From: JADJNW01 sp033761835
Lineage (GTDB): Bacteria > Bacteroidota > Bacteroidia > Chitinophagales > Saprospiraceae
Assembly: GCA_033761835.1 (NCBI GenBank)
Contig: JANRME010000022.1
Coordinates: 1-9,626, forward strand
DNA: 9,626 nt
Direction of reading: 5' to 3'
In this document: one piece after another, positions 1-6,421 of the stretch
Layout: every line of letters begins with the position of its first letter
Position numbering within the stretch: the stretch's first letter is position 1
Position numbers and translations under genes: made by a program
The notes under the pieces: model-generated
What the model was told of the DNA's origin: nothing
The model's database searches: none
Seen by the model: only the letters and a program-made list of their open reading frames with translations

Positions 1-1
1 A

Positions 2-310
2 ATAGAAAAAATTCCGCCCAGCGATCGGCAAGGCGTAGTGCAAATGCTTTTCAATCCGCTTGGTATCGCTAATCAAATCATTATTTTACAAGAGTTTGAG
101 CAAGATGCCAGTGTCGGTTTTCTATACGATTTACTTGGAAAAGAAAATTTCGAGATCATCCGCTTTATCTATCGCCCCAGCAACAAAAATCGACGCAGGG
201 CTTCCATTTCCTTTCATTTGACCAAAAGGGAGCGTGAAAGCGTATTGAATGCGATCCACAACACCGACAATCAGTCCAGCCTGCGACATTTGATGGATGC
301 TTTGCAATGA
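2..310 (+). CDS. Unrecognised protein, C-terminal part only (5' end outside the window)
   Basis: The reading frame is open from the first complete codon of the window to a TGA at 308-310, so this is the 3' end of a gene whose start lies upstream. A GTG at 38 could serve as a start, but the frame continues upstream through sensible residues (IEKIPPSDRQGVV), so I treat it as internal. The visible 102 residues are a mixed hydrophobic/charged soluble segment. They include a basic patch (NKNRRR) followed by SISFHLTKRERESVLNAI, which looks like the end of a small alpha/beta domain. There is no signal peptide, membrane segment or catalytic motif in the visible part, and I do not recognise the family. 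The next gene starts 17-47 bp downstream on the same strand, so co-transcription is possible. Confidence 0.6.
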   Translation: MEKIPPSDRQGVVQMLFNPLGIANQIIILQEFEQDASVGFLYDLLGKENFEIIRFIYRPSNKNRRRASISFHLTKRERESVLNAIHNTDNQSSLRHLMDALQ

Positions 311-357
311 TGTTTGAACAATGATGTATGTTTAAGCATTTTCCTATCAAAAATTAC

Positions 358-1002
358 ATGGAATATATAAATAAGGCTGTACTTGAAACGGCTTATGACT
401 ATAAAGCCTACCGCCAATTAGGGGAAGACCTACTCACCGATAAAGAAATCTTTTTTCGGGAAAATTATAGCGATTCAATGCTCGGCTACACTGAATTGAA
501 CAATGCGAGGATGAATCGTTTGGATAAAACTATTGAAATTACACAAGAAACCCAGGAAAAACTGCCTCAAATTCAGCAACCACTGATTTGGTTAACGTTC
601 ACCGAGCCTTGGTGTGGCGACGCCGCGCAAATCGTGCCGGTACTGAACAAGCTGGCGGAAGCCAATGACTATATCCAGTTACACTTTATCCTGCGTGATA
701 TGCACCTGGATATAATGGATAAATTCCTGACCGATGGCTCGCGCTCGATTCCTAAAGTGATTATTTTAGACGCAAAAAGCTTAGAGGTGTTGAGTTCCTG
801 GGGCCCTAGGCCTTCAGAATTACAATCTATTATCATTCCGATGATTCAGGAAATGAAATCGTATTCGGATAAAGATTTGCGGAAACAAAAATACCAGGCA
901 TACCAAATCGAAGCGCAGCGCTGGTACAACAAGGATAAGACAGAGCGTATCCAAAGAGAAATATTAGAAAGCACCCTCCAAGCAATTGAAGCGAAGGTGT
1001 GA
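358..1002 (+). CDS. Thioredoxin family protein (Thioredoxin_9 type) with WCGD active site
   Basis: The protein is 214 aa from the ATG at 358; an in-frame ATG at 328 would add 10 residues. I prefer 358 because, as I recall the family, the N-terminus begins close to the segment aligning with YINKAVLETAYDYKAYRQL. The thioredoxin core is clear. The beta strand LIWLTFTEPWCGDAAQIVP carries the active-site region, with WCGD at residues 85-88 of this start. The cis-proline motif SIPKVIILD follows about 45 residues later, then WGPRP and a helical tail containing WYNKDK. All are hallmarks of the Bacteroidota Thioredoxin_9 group. The second active-site cysteine is replaced by Asp, so a classical CxxC dithiol exchange is not possible; a monothiol or non-redox role is inferred. 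There is no signal peptide, so it should be cytoplasmic. The natural substrate is unknown. Confidence 0.85.
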   Translation: MEYINKAVLETAYDYKAYRQLGEDLLTDKEIFFRENYSDSMLGYTELNNARMNRLDKTIEITQETQEKLPQIQQPLIWLTFTEPWCGDAAQIVPVLNKLAEANDYIQLHFILRDMHLDIMDKFLTDGSRSIPKVIILDAKSLEVLSSWGPRPSELQSIIIPMIQEMKSYSDKDLRKQKYQAYQIEAQRWYNKDKTERIQREILESTLQAIEAKV

Positions 1003-1006
1003 ATAA

Positions 1007-1039
1007 TTGCGAAAAAGTCAGGGCGTATCAATAAATTTG
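1007..1039 (+). promoter_or_regulatory. Predicted Bacteroidota sigma-A-type promoter for the 83-aa gene
   Basis: A perfect TAnnTTTG -7 element (TAAATTTG) lies at 1032-1039. A TTG at 1007-1009, 22 nt upstream, can serve as the -33 element. This matches the Bacteroidota consensus TTG-N(19-23)-TAnnTTTG, at the long end of the spacing range. Transcription would begin near 1045, about 30 nt before the ATG at 1074. Its position, just after the thioredoxin stop codon, suggests the downstream gene has its own promoter. Confidence 0.5.
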
Positions 1040-1073
1040 TGAAAAAGATTCAGCAATTAACATTTACAATCTT

Positions 1074-1325
1074 ATGCCATACATATACAAAACGCTTTAT
1101 GTACCGACCGCTGAGGTAAAAGCCAAGAGCGCCTTCTCTGCCACGATTCCTGAGGTCAATGGCGATCAACTCGCCCGCGACGTGCAAGCTACTTTGCTGG
1201 AAATGGAATCCGAAGGCTACAAATTGCACAGTATTTCTCCTGTTACTAATTCAAAAACATATTACGGAAGTTTTGCATATAGCTACACTGATGGAATGCT
1301 GCTTGTTTTTCAAAAATCAGAATAG
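1074..1325 (+). CDS. Small hypothetical protein (83 aa)
   Basis: The protein is 83 aa, soluble and without a signal peptide. The ATG at 1074 is preceded by a good TAnnTTTG promoter about 35 bp upstream. The predicted shape is a beta strand (YIYKTLYVPT), a long helix (GDQLARDVQATLLEMESEGY), then two beta strands (YKLHSISPVTN and DGMLLVFQKS). The pattern of a helix ending in ESEGYKLHSI followed by a final hydrophobic strand resembles small DUF4177-like 'EGWELVSV' proteins. I offer this only as a fold analogy, not an assignment. The overlapping 78-aa frame at 1159-1395 is a shadow. Confidence 0.6.
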   Translation: MPYIYKTLYVPTAEVKAKSAFSATIPEVNGDQLARDVQATLLEMESEGYKLHSISPVTNSKTYYGSFAYSYTDGMLLVFQKSE

Positions 1326-1458
1326 CGATCAAAACTTGTTGCTTGCCGATAAAAAGCTTAAATTCGCTTTAAATTTTGGTGCAAAAGCGCCGTAGAAATC
1401 CTTTCTTTGTCCTACACAAACCTTTGGCTGCCCGCATATTCCGAAGCCTTCAATTCCT

Positions 1459-2238
1459 ATGTCTATGCCAAAAATAGCTGTTTATCAGGCGATTTTGAAT
1501 GCTAAAGAACAAGGCAAAAAGCAATTGGCCGTACTAATAGACCCCGATAAGGCCGAACCGGCGCACCTCGAACGCCTGCTTGATCTTGCATTGCAAAGCA
1601 AAGTTGATTTTTTCTTTGTCGGTGGTAGCTTGGTCATGCGCGATACGCTTGATGATTGCCTCGGTTTTTTGAAAAGCAATAGTGATATTCCTTGTATTAT
1701 TTTTCCGGGTAGTGTCCAACAAATCAGCTCTAAGGCGGATGCCATCTTACTGTTATCGCTCATTTCAGGCAGAAATCCGGAATTGCTCATTGGGCAACAC
1801 GTGATTGCTGCACCTTATCTCCGCGAAAGCGGTTTAGAAGTCATTTCCACTGGTTATATGCTCGTGGATGGCGGCACCCCGACCACCGTTTCCTACATCA
1901 GCAGCACTACTCCAATTCCAGCGAATAAAAATGATATTGCAGTTTGTACTGCCATAGCCGGCGAAATGTTGGGGCTGAAAATCAGCTATTTAGATGCAGG
2001 AAGCGGTGCCGAGAATCCAGTTGCAGAACAAATGATTGCAGCAGTAAGCCGAAACGTAGGAACGCCAATCGTTGTAGGCGGAGGCATTCGCACACCTGAA
2101 AAAGCTTACGCCAATGCACAAGCAGGGGCAGATATACAAGTGGTCGGAAATTTATTAGAAAAAAATCCTTCTTTGATGCTGGAAATGGCGGACGCGGTGC
2201 ATTCGATGAACAAATTGCAAGAAAAGGGAATTTTGTAG
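1459..2238 (+). CDS. Geranylgeranylglyceryl/heptaprenylglyceryl phosphate synthase family prenyltransferase
   Basis: The protein is 259 aa and belongs to the GGGPS/PcrB family, which forms the first ether bond of prenylglycerol lipids by joining a polyprenyl diphosphate to sn-glycerol-1-phosphate on a TIM barrel. Diagnostic segments in order are LAVLIDPDK (residues 23-31, beta1 and Mg/phosphate contacts), FFFVGGSL (51-58), GYMLVDGG (from 132), SYLDAGSGA in the middle barrel, VVGGGIRTPEKA (from 205, phosphate-gripping loop) and VVGNLLEKNP near the end. Length and motif order fit full-length group II enzymes found in Bacteroidota. The ATG at 1459 gives MSMPKIAVYQAI; a second ATG two codons on (1465) is equally possible. 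It is cytoplasmic or membrane-peripheral. The prenyl chain length cannot be read with certainty here. rsgA follows 56 bp downstream on the same strand. Confidence 0.93.
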   Translation: MSMPKIAVYQAILNAKEQGKKQLAVLIDPDKAEPAHLERLLDLALQSKVDFFFVGGSLVMRDTLDDCLGFLKSNSDIPCIIFPGSVQQISSKADAILLLSLISGRNPELLIGQHVIAAPYLRESGLEVISTGYMLVDGGTPTTVSYISSTTPIPANKNDIAVCTAIAGEMLGLKISYLDAGSGAENPVAEQMIAAVSRNVGTPIVVGGGIRTPEKAYANAQAGADIQVVGNLLEKNPSLMLEMADAVHSMNKLQEKGIL

Positions 2239-2294
2239 CTTTGGGTATTGTTTGAGGATAAAGACTTCGAAAATTGACATTAAGCCATTAACAT

Positions 2295-3248
2295 TTGAAA
2301 AAAGGAATTGTAATAAAATCCACTGGAAGTTGGTATCAAGTGAAAGTGGAAGAGGGAGACTTATGGAATTGCCGCATCGTGGGGAAATTTCGTTTGGAGG
2401 GTTTAAAAATCACCAACCCAATAGCCGTAGGCGATGAAGTGGAGGTGGAAATCGAAAACCAAGAAGAACAAACCGGCATTATTCAACAAATTTTGCCACG
2501 TAAAAATTATGTGCTGCGCCAATCACCGCGTAAAAAACATGATATGCACCTGCTGGCAAGTAATATTGACCAGGCTTTGCTTATTTCTACCATTATTTCT
2601 CCCAATTTAAAACAAGGCTTCATTGATCGTTTTTTGCTGATGACCGAGCCTTACGAAATTCCTGTGACGATTATTTTTAATAAAGCAGATTTATATGCAG
2701 AAGAAGAATTAGAACTTTTTGGAGGACTGGAATATATATATAATAAAATTGGGTATAATGTATTACTCGTTTCTGCTATTGAAAAACTGGGAATCGAGGA
2801 ATTACAAACTGTTTTGAAAGATAAAATCACACTCATTAGTGGGCAATCGGGCGTTGGTAAATCGAGTTTGATCAATGCGATCCAACCGCAGCTACATTTG
2901 CGTACCACCGACCTATCAGATTATTCCGGCAAAGGGAAGCATACCACTACTTTTGCAGAAATGTATGACCTCGATTTTGGTGGGGCAATCATTGATACGC
3001 CAGGCATTAAAACCTTAGCATTCAACAATTTAGAACCATTAGATGTAGCCCATAATTTCCGGGAATTTTTTTCCGAGTCGAAAAATTGTAAATTTGGCGG
3101 CAGTTGTTTGCATCGGAACGAACCGGGCTGTGCCGTAAAAGCAGCTATCGAAGCAGGTGACATTAGCGAATTGCGTTATATTAATTACCTGACAATTTTA
3201 GAGGAGATTGAAGACCAGAATTATTGGGAACGACATAAAGAGATGTGA
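2295..3248 (+). CDS. rsgA: Ribosome small subunit-dependent GTPase A (TTG start)
   Basis: The protein is 317 aa with the complete circularly permuted GTPase architecture of RsgA/YjeQ, a late-stage 30S assembly factor. The N-terminal OB-fold covers about residues 1-75. The permuted G domain then runs G4 NKAD (129-132), G5 region VSAIE, G1 P-loop GQSGVGKSS (183-191), switch I KGKHTTT and G3 DTPG (234-237). A C-terminal zinc knuckle follows, C265-x5-C271-x-H273-x5-C279. The start is TTG at 2295: an in-frame TAA sits at 2289-2291, and there is no in-frame ATG until after the whole OB-fold. The resulting N-terminus MKKGIVIKSTGSWY matches what is usual for Bacteroidota RsgA. It lies 56 bp after the GGGP synthase gene and is probably co-transcribed with it. 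No recognisable Shine-Dalgarno site is present. Confidence 0.97.
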   Translation: MKKGIVIKSTGSWYQVKVEEGDLWNCRIVGKFRLEGLKITNPIAVGDEVEVEIENQEEQTGIIQQILPRKNYVLRQSPRKKHDMHLLASNIDQALLISTIISPNLKQGFIDRFLLMTEPYEIPVTIIFNKADLYAEEELELFGGLEYIYNKIGYNVLLVSAIEKLGIEELQTVLKDKITLISGQSGVGKSSLINAIQPQLHLRTTDLSDYSGKGKHTTTFAEMYDLDFGGAIIDTPGIKTLAFNNLEPLDVAHNFREFFSESKNCKFGGSCLHRNEPGCAVKAAIEAGDISELRYINYLTILEEIEDQNYWERHKEM

Positions 3249-3396
3249 TTTTGTGTAATACCGTTATAATTCTGAGCGGATCGGTTTGTTTAAGTTTTTT
3301 GAGAATACTCGTGTGTGAATTTCAGATTTGAGCCTGTAAATGAGTCCTTGGAAAACCTTCGCACCAAAACACATATCACGATAACACCATATAATT

Positions 3397-3564
3397 ATGC
3401 CATACCAAAGCAGAATCCGCAATTACAAAACCAGACGCGAGAAAAACGAAGCCACGAAGCGCGTCACGCTGAGGATTTTATTCTTTGCAGCTATTACGCT
3501 TCTTGTTTGGGCTTATTTCAATCGTATCAGCCTTTGGGACTGGATCAGGACTTATTTTTATTAG
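3397..3564 (+). CDS. Small single-pass membrane protein (55 aa)
   Basis: This ATG-to-TAG frame (stop at 3562-3564) encodes 55 aa, and an in-frame TAA at 3382-3384 limits the start. The first 22 residues are strongly basic (MPYQSRIRNYKTRREKNEAT, then KR). A hydrophobic segment at about residues 25-41 follows (LRILFFAAITLLVWAYF), and then a short aromatic tail with WDWIRTYFY at the C-terminus. The positive-inside rule predicts a cytoplasmic N-terminus and a single transmembrane helix. This composition is coherent and protein-like, whereas the two longer overlapping frames (3315-3623 and 3485-3748) are not. It lies 148 bp after rsgA and converges with the lipoprotein gene at 3641. I do not recognise a family; comparable short basic-TM proteins are common near housekeeping genes of Bacteroidota. 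Confidence 0.55.
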   Translation: MPYQSRIRNYKTRREKNEATKRVTLRILFFAAITLLVWAYFNRISLWDWIRTYFY

Positions 3565-3640
3565 AGCTGAGGATCGAGTACAGAGGCTTGAGGAAAGAGC
3601 TTTGGAAAATACCTTATTCCTGAAACCTCAATTCTCATTC

Positions 3641-4171
3641 TTATTTTACCGCTTCAAACGTCATATCCAGGCGGCTGGCAACGGAATAAGGCGTCGAATA
3701 GCGAAAAAAGAATACTACATCCAATCGAAAACGGTTGCGCGTCAATGACTTTTCGGCGTTGCGCAAAGAAGGCAAAAGGTTGATGGTTTGTTTGGCACGG
3801 CCACGCAGATCATCAATGTAAAATACTTCATCCGCAGGCGTGCAGGGCGTCCGGCCATCATTGCATATACGAATCGAAATCTCCTCCACAAAGTCATACT
3901 CAAAACCGCCATCCAAAGAAGTAATCCTCGCTGATACAGGATTGATGCCTGCGATCAGCGCAGTATCCACCTTATTTTCATTCAAATAAAAAGAAATATT
4001 ACTGGCTACGCTTTCGATTTCATAAGCCCAATTAATCGCTGCACTAAGCCCAGCTGGTAATTCAAAATTGATATTTGGATAAAGCATATCAAAGATGCGC
4101 TCACGTTCGTCTCCTCTACAACTCAACAAAAACAATATGATTACACAGCAAATAATAAATAATTTTCTCAT
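3641..4171 (-). CDS. Hypothetical lipoprotein
   Basis: Starting at the ATG at 4169-4171 gives a 176-aa protein with a textbook lipoprotein signal: basic MRK, hydrophobic LFIICCVIILFLLS, and the lipobox LLSC with C18 as the lipidated residue. The longer frame from 4216 would put 15 unrelated residues before this signal and is rejected. The mature part (RGDERERIFDM...) is rich in beta-type segments, contains a possible Cys pair (ICNDGRTPC), and has no repeats. The charged stretch just after the cysteine could act in outer-membrane or surface sorting, but that is only an inference. I do not recognise a domain family. The gene converges with the 55-aa membrane protein and diverges from the GCS2-CBS gene across about 237 bp. 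Confidence 0.75.
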   Translation of the reverse strand: MRKLFIICCVIILFLLSCRGDERERIFDMLYPNINFELPAGLSAAINWAYEIESVASNISFYLNENKVDTALIAGINPVSARITSLDGGFEYDFVEEISIRICNDGRTPCTPADEVFYIDDLRGRAKQTINLLPSLRNAEKSLTRNRFRLDVVFFFRYSTPYSVASRLDMTFEAVK

Positions 4172-4408
4172 ATTTTCAGGATGTTTAAAAGGTAGAGTTT
4201 TAGAAAATTTATTCACTTTTTCACAAAAGAGAACTAAACTTTCTAAACCTCCTCAACTCACTCAACTTTAAAAATCAAAAGATTTAATACAAAATATGCT
4301 TCGGGTTCAAATTTCTCCTTAACTTTCGGTAGCTTCAGTATAATTTTTATTTCGATTTTATCTGAAATTCCAATTTTTTTCACGGTTATTTAATGAATTG
4401 CTTTGGTT
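4172..4408. other. Divergent intergenic region
   Basis: This AT-rich stretch lies between the lipoprotein (- strand) and the GCS2-CBS ligase (+ strand) and should contain both promoters. I looked for TAnnTTTG on the + strand and its complement CAAAnnTA, and found no exact match in either direction. Only T-rich approximations are present (around 4336-4350). No hairpin or repeat stands out. Confidence 0.4.
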
Positions 4409-6343
4409 ATGGGAGAACAGAAAGTTACACTTGCCGTAAAAGACGATTTAATTATGCAACGCTTTGTTCGCAATCTACTCAAAGATGTACAGGCGTTTGA
4501 ATATATGTTGGAAAACGATTGGTTCGAAAGTGATATTGTTCGCATTGGCGCGGAGCAAGAGATGTGTCTGGTAGATGCGAAAACTTTCAAACCCGCGACG
4601 ATCAACATGGCGGTGCTGGAAACAATGAAAGAACACGAATGGCTGACCAGCGAATTGGCGAAATTTAATCTTGAAACCAACCTTACACCCCGCGAATTCA
4701 GTGGCAAATGTTTGAGCCTGATGGAGCAGGAAAATCGGGAATATCTTGCCATTATTCGCAAAGCGCTCAAAAAATGGAAAGCAGAAGTGGTACTCACAGG
4801 TATCCTGCCTACCCTGCGCAAGATCGACCTGGAATTGAGTAACCTGACCGATAAGCCTCGCTACCATGCTTTGATGGAAGCCATTAATAGTCAATTGATT
4901 GGCTCCGCTTACGAATTGCGACTTATGGGCATTGACGAATTGTTAGTAAAACACGATTCGCCTTTATTGGAAGCTTGCAACACCAGTTTTCAAGTGCATT
5001 TGCAGGTATCACCCAAGAATTTTGTATGTATGTACAATATCGCTCAAGCACTGGCCGCGCCGGTGATGGCGATTGCTGCAAATTCACCGATTGTATTTGG
5101 CAAACGCCTTTGGCATGAGAGTCGGATCGCTTTATTTCAACAGGCTTTAGACATACGCACGACGCACGATCACATGCGCGAGCGCAGTCCCCGCGTGAGT
5201 TTTGGGTCGAATTGGCTCGATGAATCAATCCTGGAAATATATAAAGAAGATATTGCTCGATTCCGAGTGCTACTTAGCGCTGACGTGGAGGAAGATTCCT
5301 TAAAACTGATCGAACAAGGATTAACGCCGAAATTACGTGCTTTGCAAGTGCATAATTCTACGGTTTATCGCTGGAATCGCCCATGCTATGGCATCAGTCC
5401 GAATGGTCAACCGCATCTGCGTATTGAAAATCGAGTATTGCCAGCCGGCCCAACGACTTTGGATGAAGTGGCCAATGCTGCTTTTTGGCTGGGTGCAATG
5501 ATTGGTATGGAAAACGAGTGCAAGGATATTCGGAAAAACCTATCCTGGGAAGATGTGCGTGATAATTTTGCGAAAGCAGCACAATTTGGCATCGATACTA
5601 AATTCAACTGGTTCAAAGACAAAAAAATATCCGCGCCTGATCTGGTTTTGCAGGAGCTACTGCCACTTGCTCGTAAGGGATTGGAAATCAGAAACGTAGA
5701 CAGTAGTGACATTAGCAAATATCTTGATATTATAGAAGAACGCGCCAAGAATCACATGACGGGTGCTCGCTGGCAATTGCGTACTTACACTAAATTGCTC
5801 AAAGAATGCGGCAGAGACGAAGCCCTGACGGTGATGACTGCAAGTATTATTAAAAACCAAAACAACGAAATGCCCGTGCATACTTGGGAAATGCCTGAAT
5901 TGGGCGACCTCGACGACTACCGCCCCGGCAAGCTCCGCGTGGAGGAATTTATGGAAACCGATCTCTTCACCGTACAAAAAGATGACCTGATCGAATTGGT
6001 GGCGGAACTAATGGATTGGCGGCGCATTCGTTATATGCCGGTGGAAAATTCTAAGGGTCAATTGAGCGGTTTGATCACATCTCGCTTATTATTGCGCCAT
6101 TTTGCGCGCAAAAGCCGCGCCAATGGGCAGGAAGCGCCCACTATGGTCAAAGATATTATGGTCAAAGCTCCTATTACCATTGGCCCGAAAGCGACCATTG
6201 TAGAAGCCTTGCGCATTATGCGCGAGAAAAGAATCGGCTGCTTGCCAGTGGTGCAAAACGAAGAATTGATCGGGATTATCACAGAAATGGACTTCCTAAG
6301 GATTTCATCAAGATTAATAGAACGCTTGGAAAAACTGGATTAG
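4409..6343 (+). CDS. GCS2-family carboxylate-amine ligase with C-terminal CBS domain pair
   Basis: The protein is 644 aa from the ATG at 4409 (MGEQKVTLAV). A TTG two codons upstream (4403) is in frame but not needed. The N-terminal ~470 residues form a glutamate-cysteine-ligase family 2 domain (ATP-dependent carboxylate-amine ligase). Supporting motifs are RIGAEQEM at 45-52 with the conserved GxExE-like acidic pair, FQVHLQVS, AANSPIVFGKRLWHESRIALFQQ, and PHLRIENRVLPAGPT in the active-site region. Two CBS motifs follow. CBS1 is at about 511-566 (EFMETDLFTVQKDDLIELVAELM ... GLITSRLLL), and CBS2 at about 578-640 (DIMVKAPITIGPKATIVEALRIM ... GIITEMDFL). CBS pairs usually bind adenine nucleotides, so the catalytic domain may be energy-sensing; this is inference. 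The true amine and acid substrates are unknown, and gamma-glutamylcysteine synthesis should not be assumed. The protein is cytoplasmic. The next gene follows 78 bp later. Confidence 0.88.
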   Translation: MGEQKVTLAVKDDLIMQRFVRNLLKDVQAFEYMLENDWFESDIVRIGAEQEMCLVDAKTFKPATINMAVLETMKEHEWLTSELAKFNLETNLTPREFSGKCLSLMEQENREYLAIIRKALKKWKAEVVLTGILPTLRKIDLELSNLTDKPRYHALMEAINSQLIGSAYELRLMGIDELLVKHDSPLLEACNTSFQVHLQVSPKNFVCMYNIAQALAAPVMAIAANSPIVFGKRLWHESRIALFQQALDIRTTHDHMRERSPRVSFGSNWLDESILEIYKEDIARFRVLLSADVEEDSLKLIEQGLTPKLRALQVHNSTVYRWNRPCYGISPNGQPHLRIENRVLPAGPTTLDEVANAAFWLGAMIGMENECKDIRKNLSWEDVRDNFAKAAQFGIDTKFNWFKDKKISAPDLVLQELLPLARKGLEIRNVDSSDISKYLDIIEERAKNHMTGARWQLRTYTKLLKECGRDEALTVMTASIIKNQNNEMPVHTWEMPELGDLDDYRPGKLRVEEFMETDLFTVQKDDLIELVAELMDWRRIRYMPVENSKGQLSGLITSRLLLRHFARKSRANGQEAPTMVKDIMVKAPITIGPKATIVEALRIMREKRIGCLPVVQNEELIGIITEMDFLRISSRLIERLEKLD

Positions 6344-6361
6344 CAAGAGAAATTTTGCTAA
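6340..6361 (+). terminator. Weak hairpin at the end of the GCS2-CBS gene
   Basis: A perfect 7-bp inverted repeat (TTAGCAA at 6340-6346 and TTGCTAA at 6355-6361) encloses an 8-nt loop and overlaps the TAG stop codon. No T-run follows on the + strand, and the stem is AT-rich, so termination activity is doubtful. Confidence 0.25.
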
Positions 6362-6409
6362 AAGTGTTCATATCTTGAATTTCAAATCTCGCTTTTCAGC
6401 TTTGAAAAG

Positions 6410-6417
6410 TATCTTTG
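6410..6417 (+). promoter_or_regulatory. TAnnTTTG -7 element directly before the dioxygenase gene
   Basis: TATCTTTG is an exact match to the Bacteroidota -7 consensus and ends only 4 nt before the ATG at 6422. No TTG lies at the expected 19-23 nt upstream spacing. If it is used, transcription would start at or beside the ATG, giving a very short or absent leader. The element fits a start of the dioxygenase-methyltransferase pair as its own operon. Confidence 0.45.
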
Positions 6418-6421
6418 TGGT

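Noticed and set aside
1326..1458. Possible riboswitch or small RNA before the GGGP synthase gene
   Set aside because: Only short AT-rich near-repeats (TTAAATT and TTTAAATTTT) and a 5-bp stem were seen, with no known aptamer core.
3315..3623. 102-aa + strand open frame overlapping the 55-aa membrane protein
   Set aside because: Its composition is irregular, with no hydrophobic core pattern or motif. The alternative frame at 3397-3564 gives a coherent membrane protein.
3485..3748. 87-aa + strand frame with a coiled-coil-like piece (RAEDRVQRLEERALEN)
   Set aside because: It overlaps the small membrane protein and runs antisense into the lipoprotein gene. The helical look is short and the rest is not protein-like.
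4172..4216. Longer start for the lipoprotein at 4216
   Set aside because: It would place 15 residues in front of a perfect lipoprotein signal peptide that begins MRKLFII.
4390..4894. Long - strand frames opposite the GCS2-CBS gene
   Set aside because: These are antisense shadows of a well-supported coding region, Ser/Arg-rich or Phe/Gln-rich without any domain.
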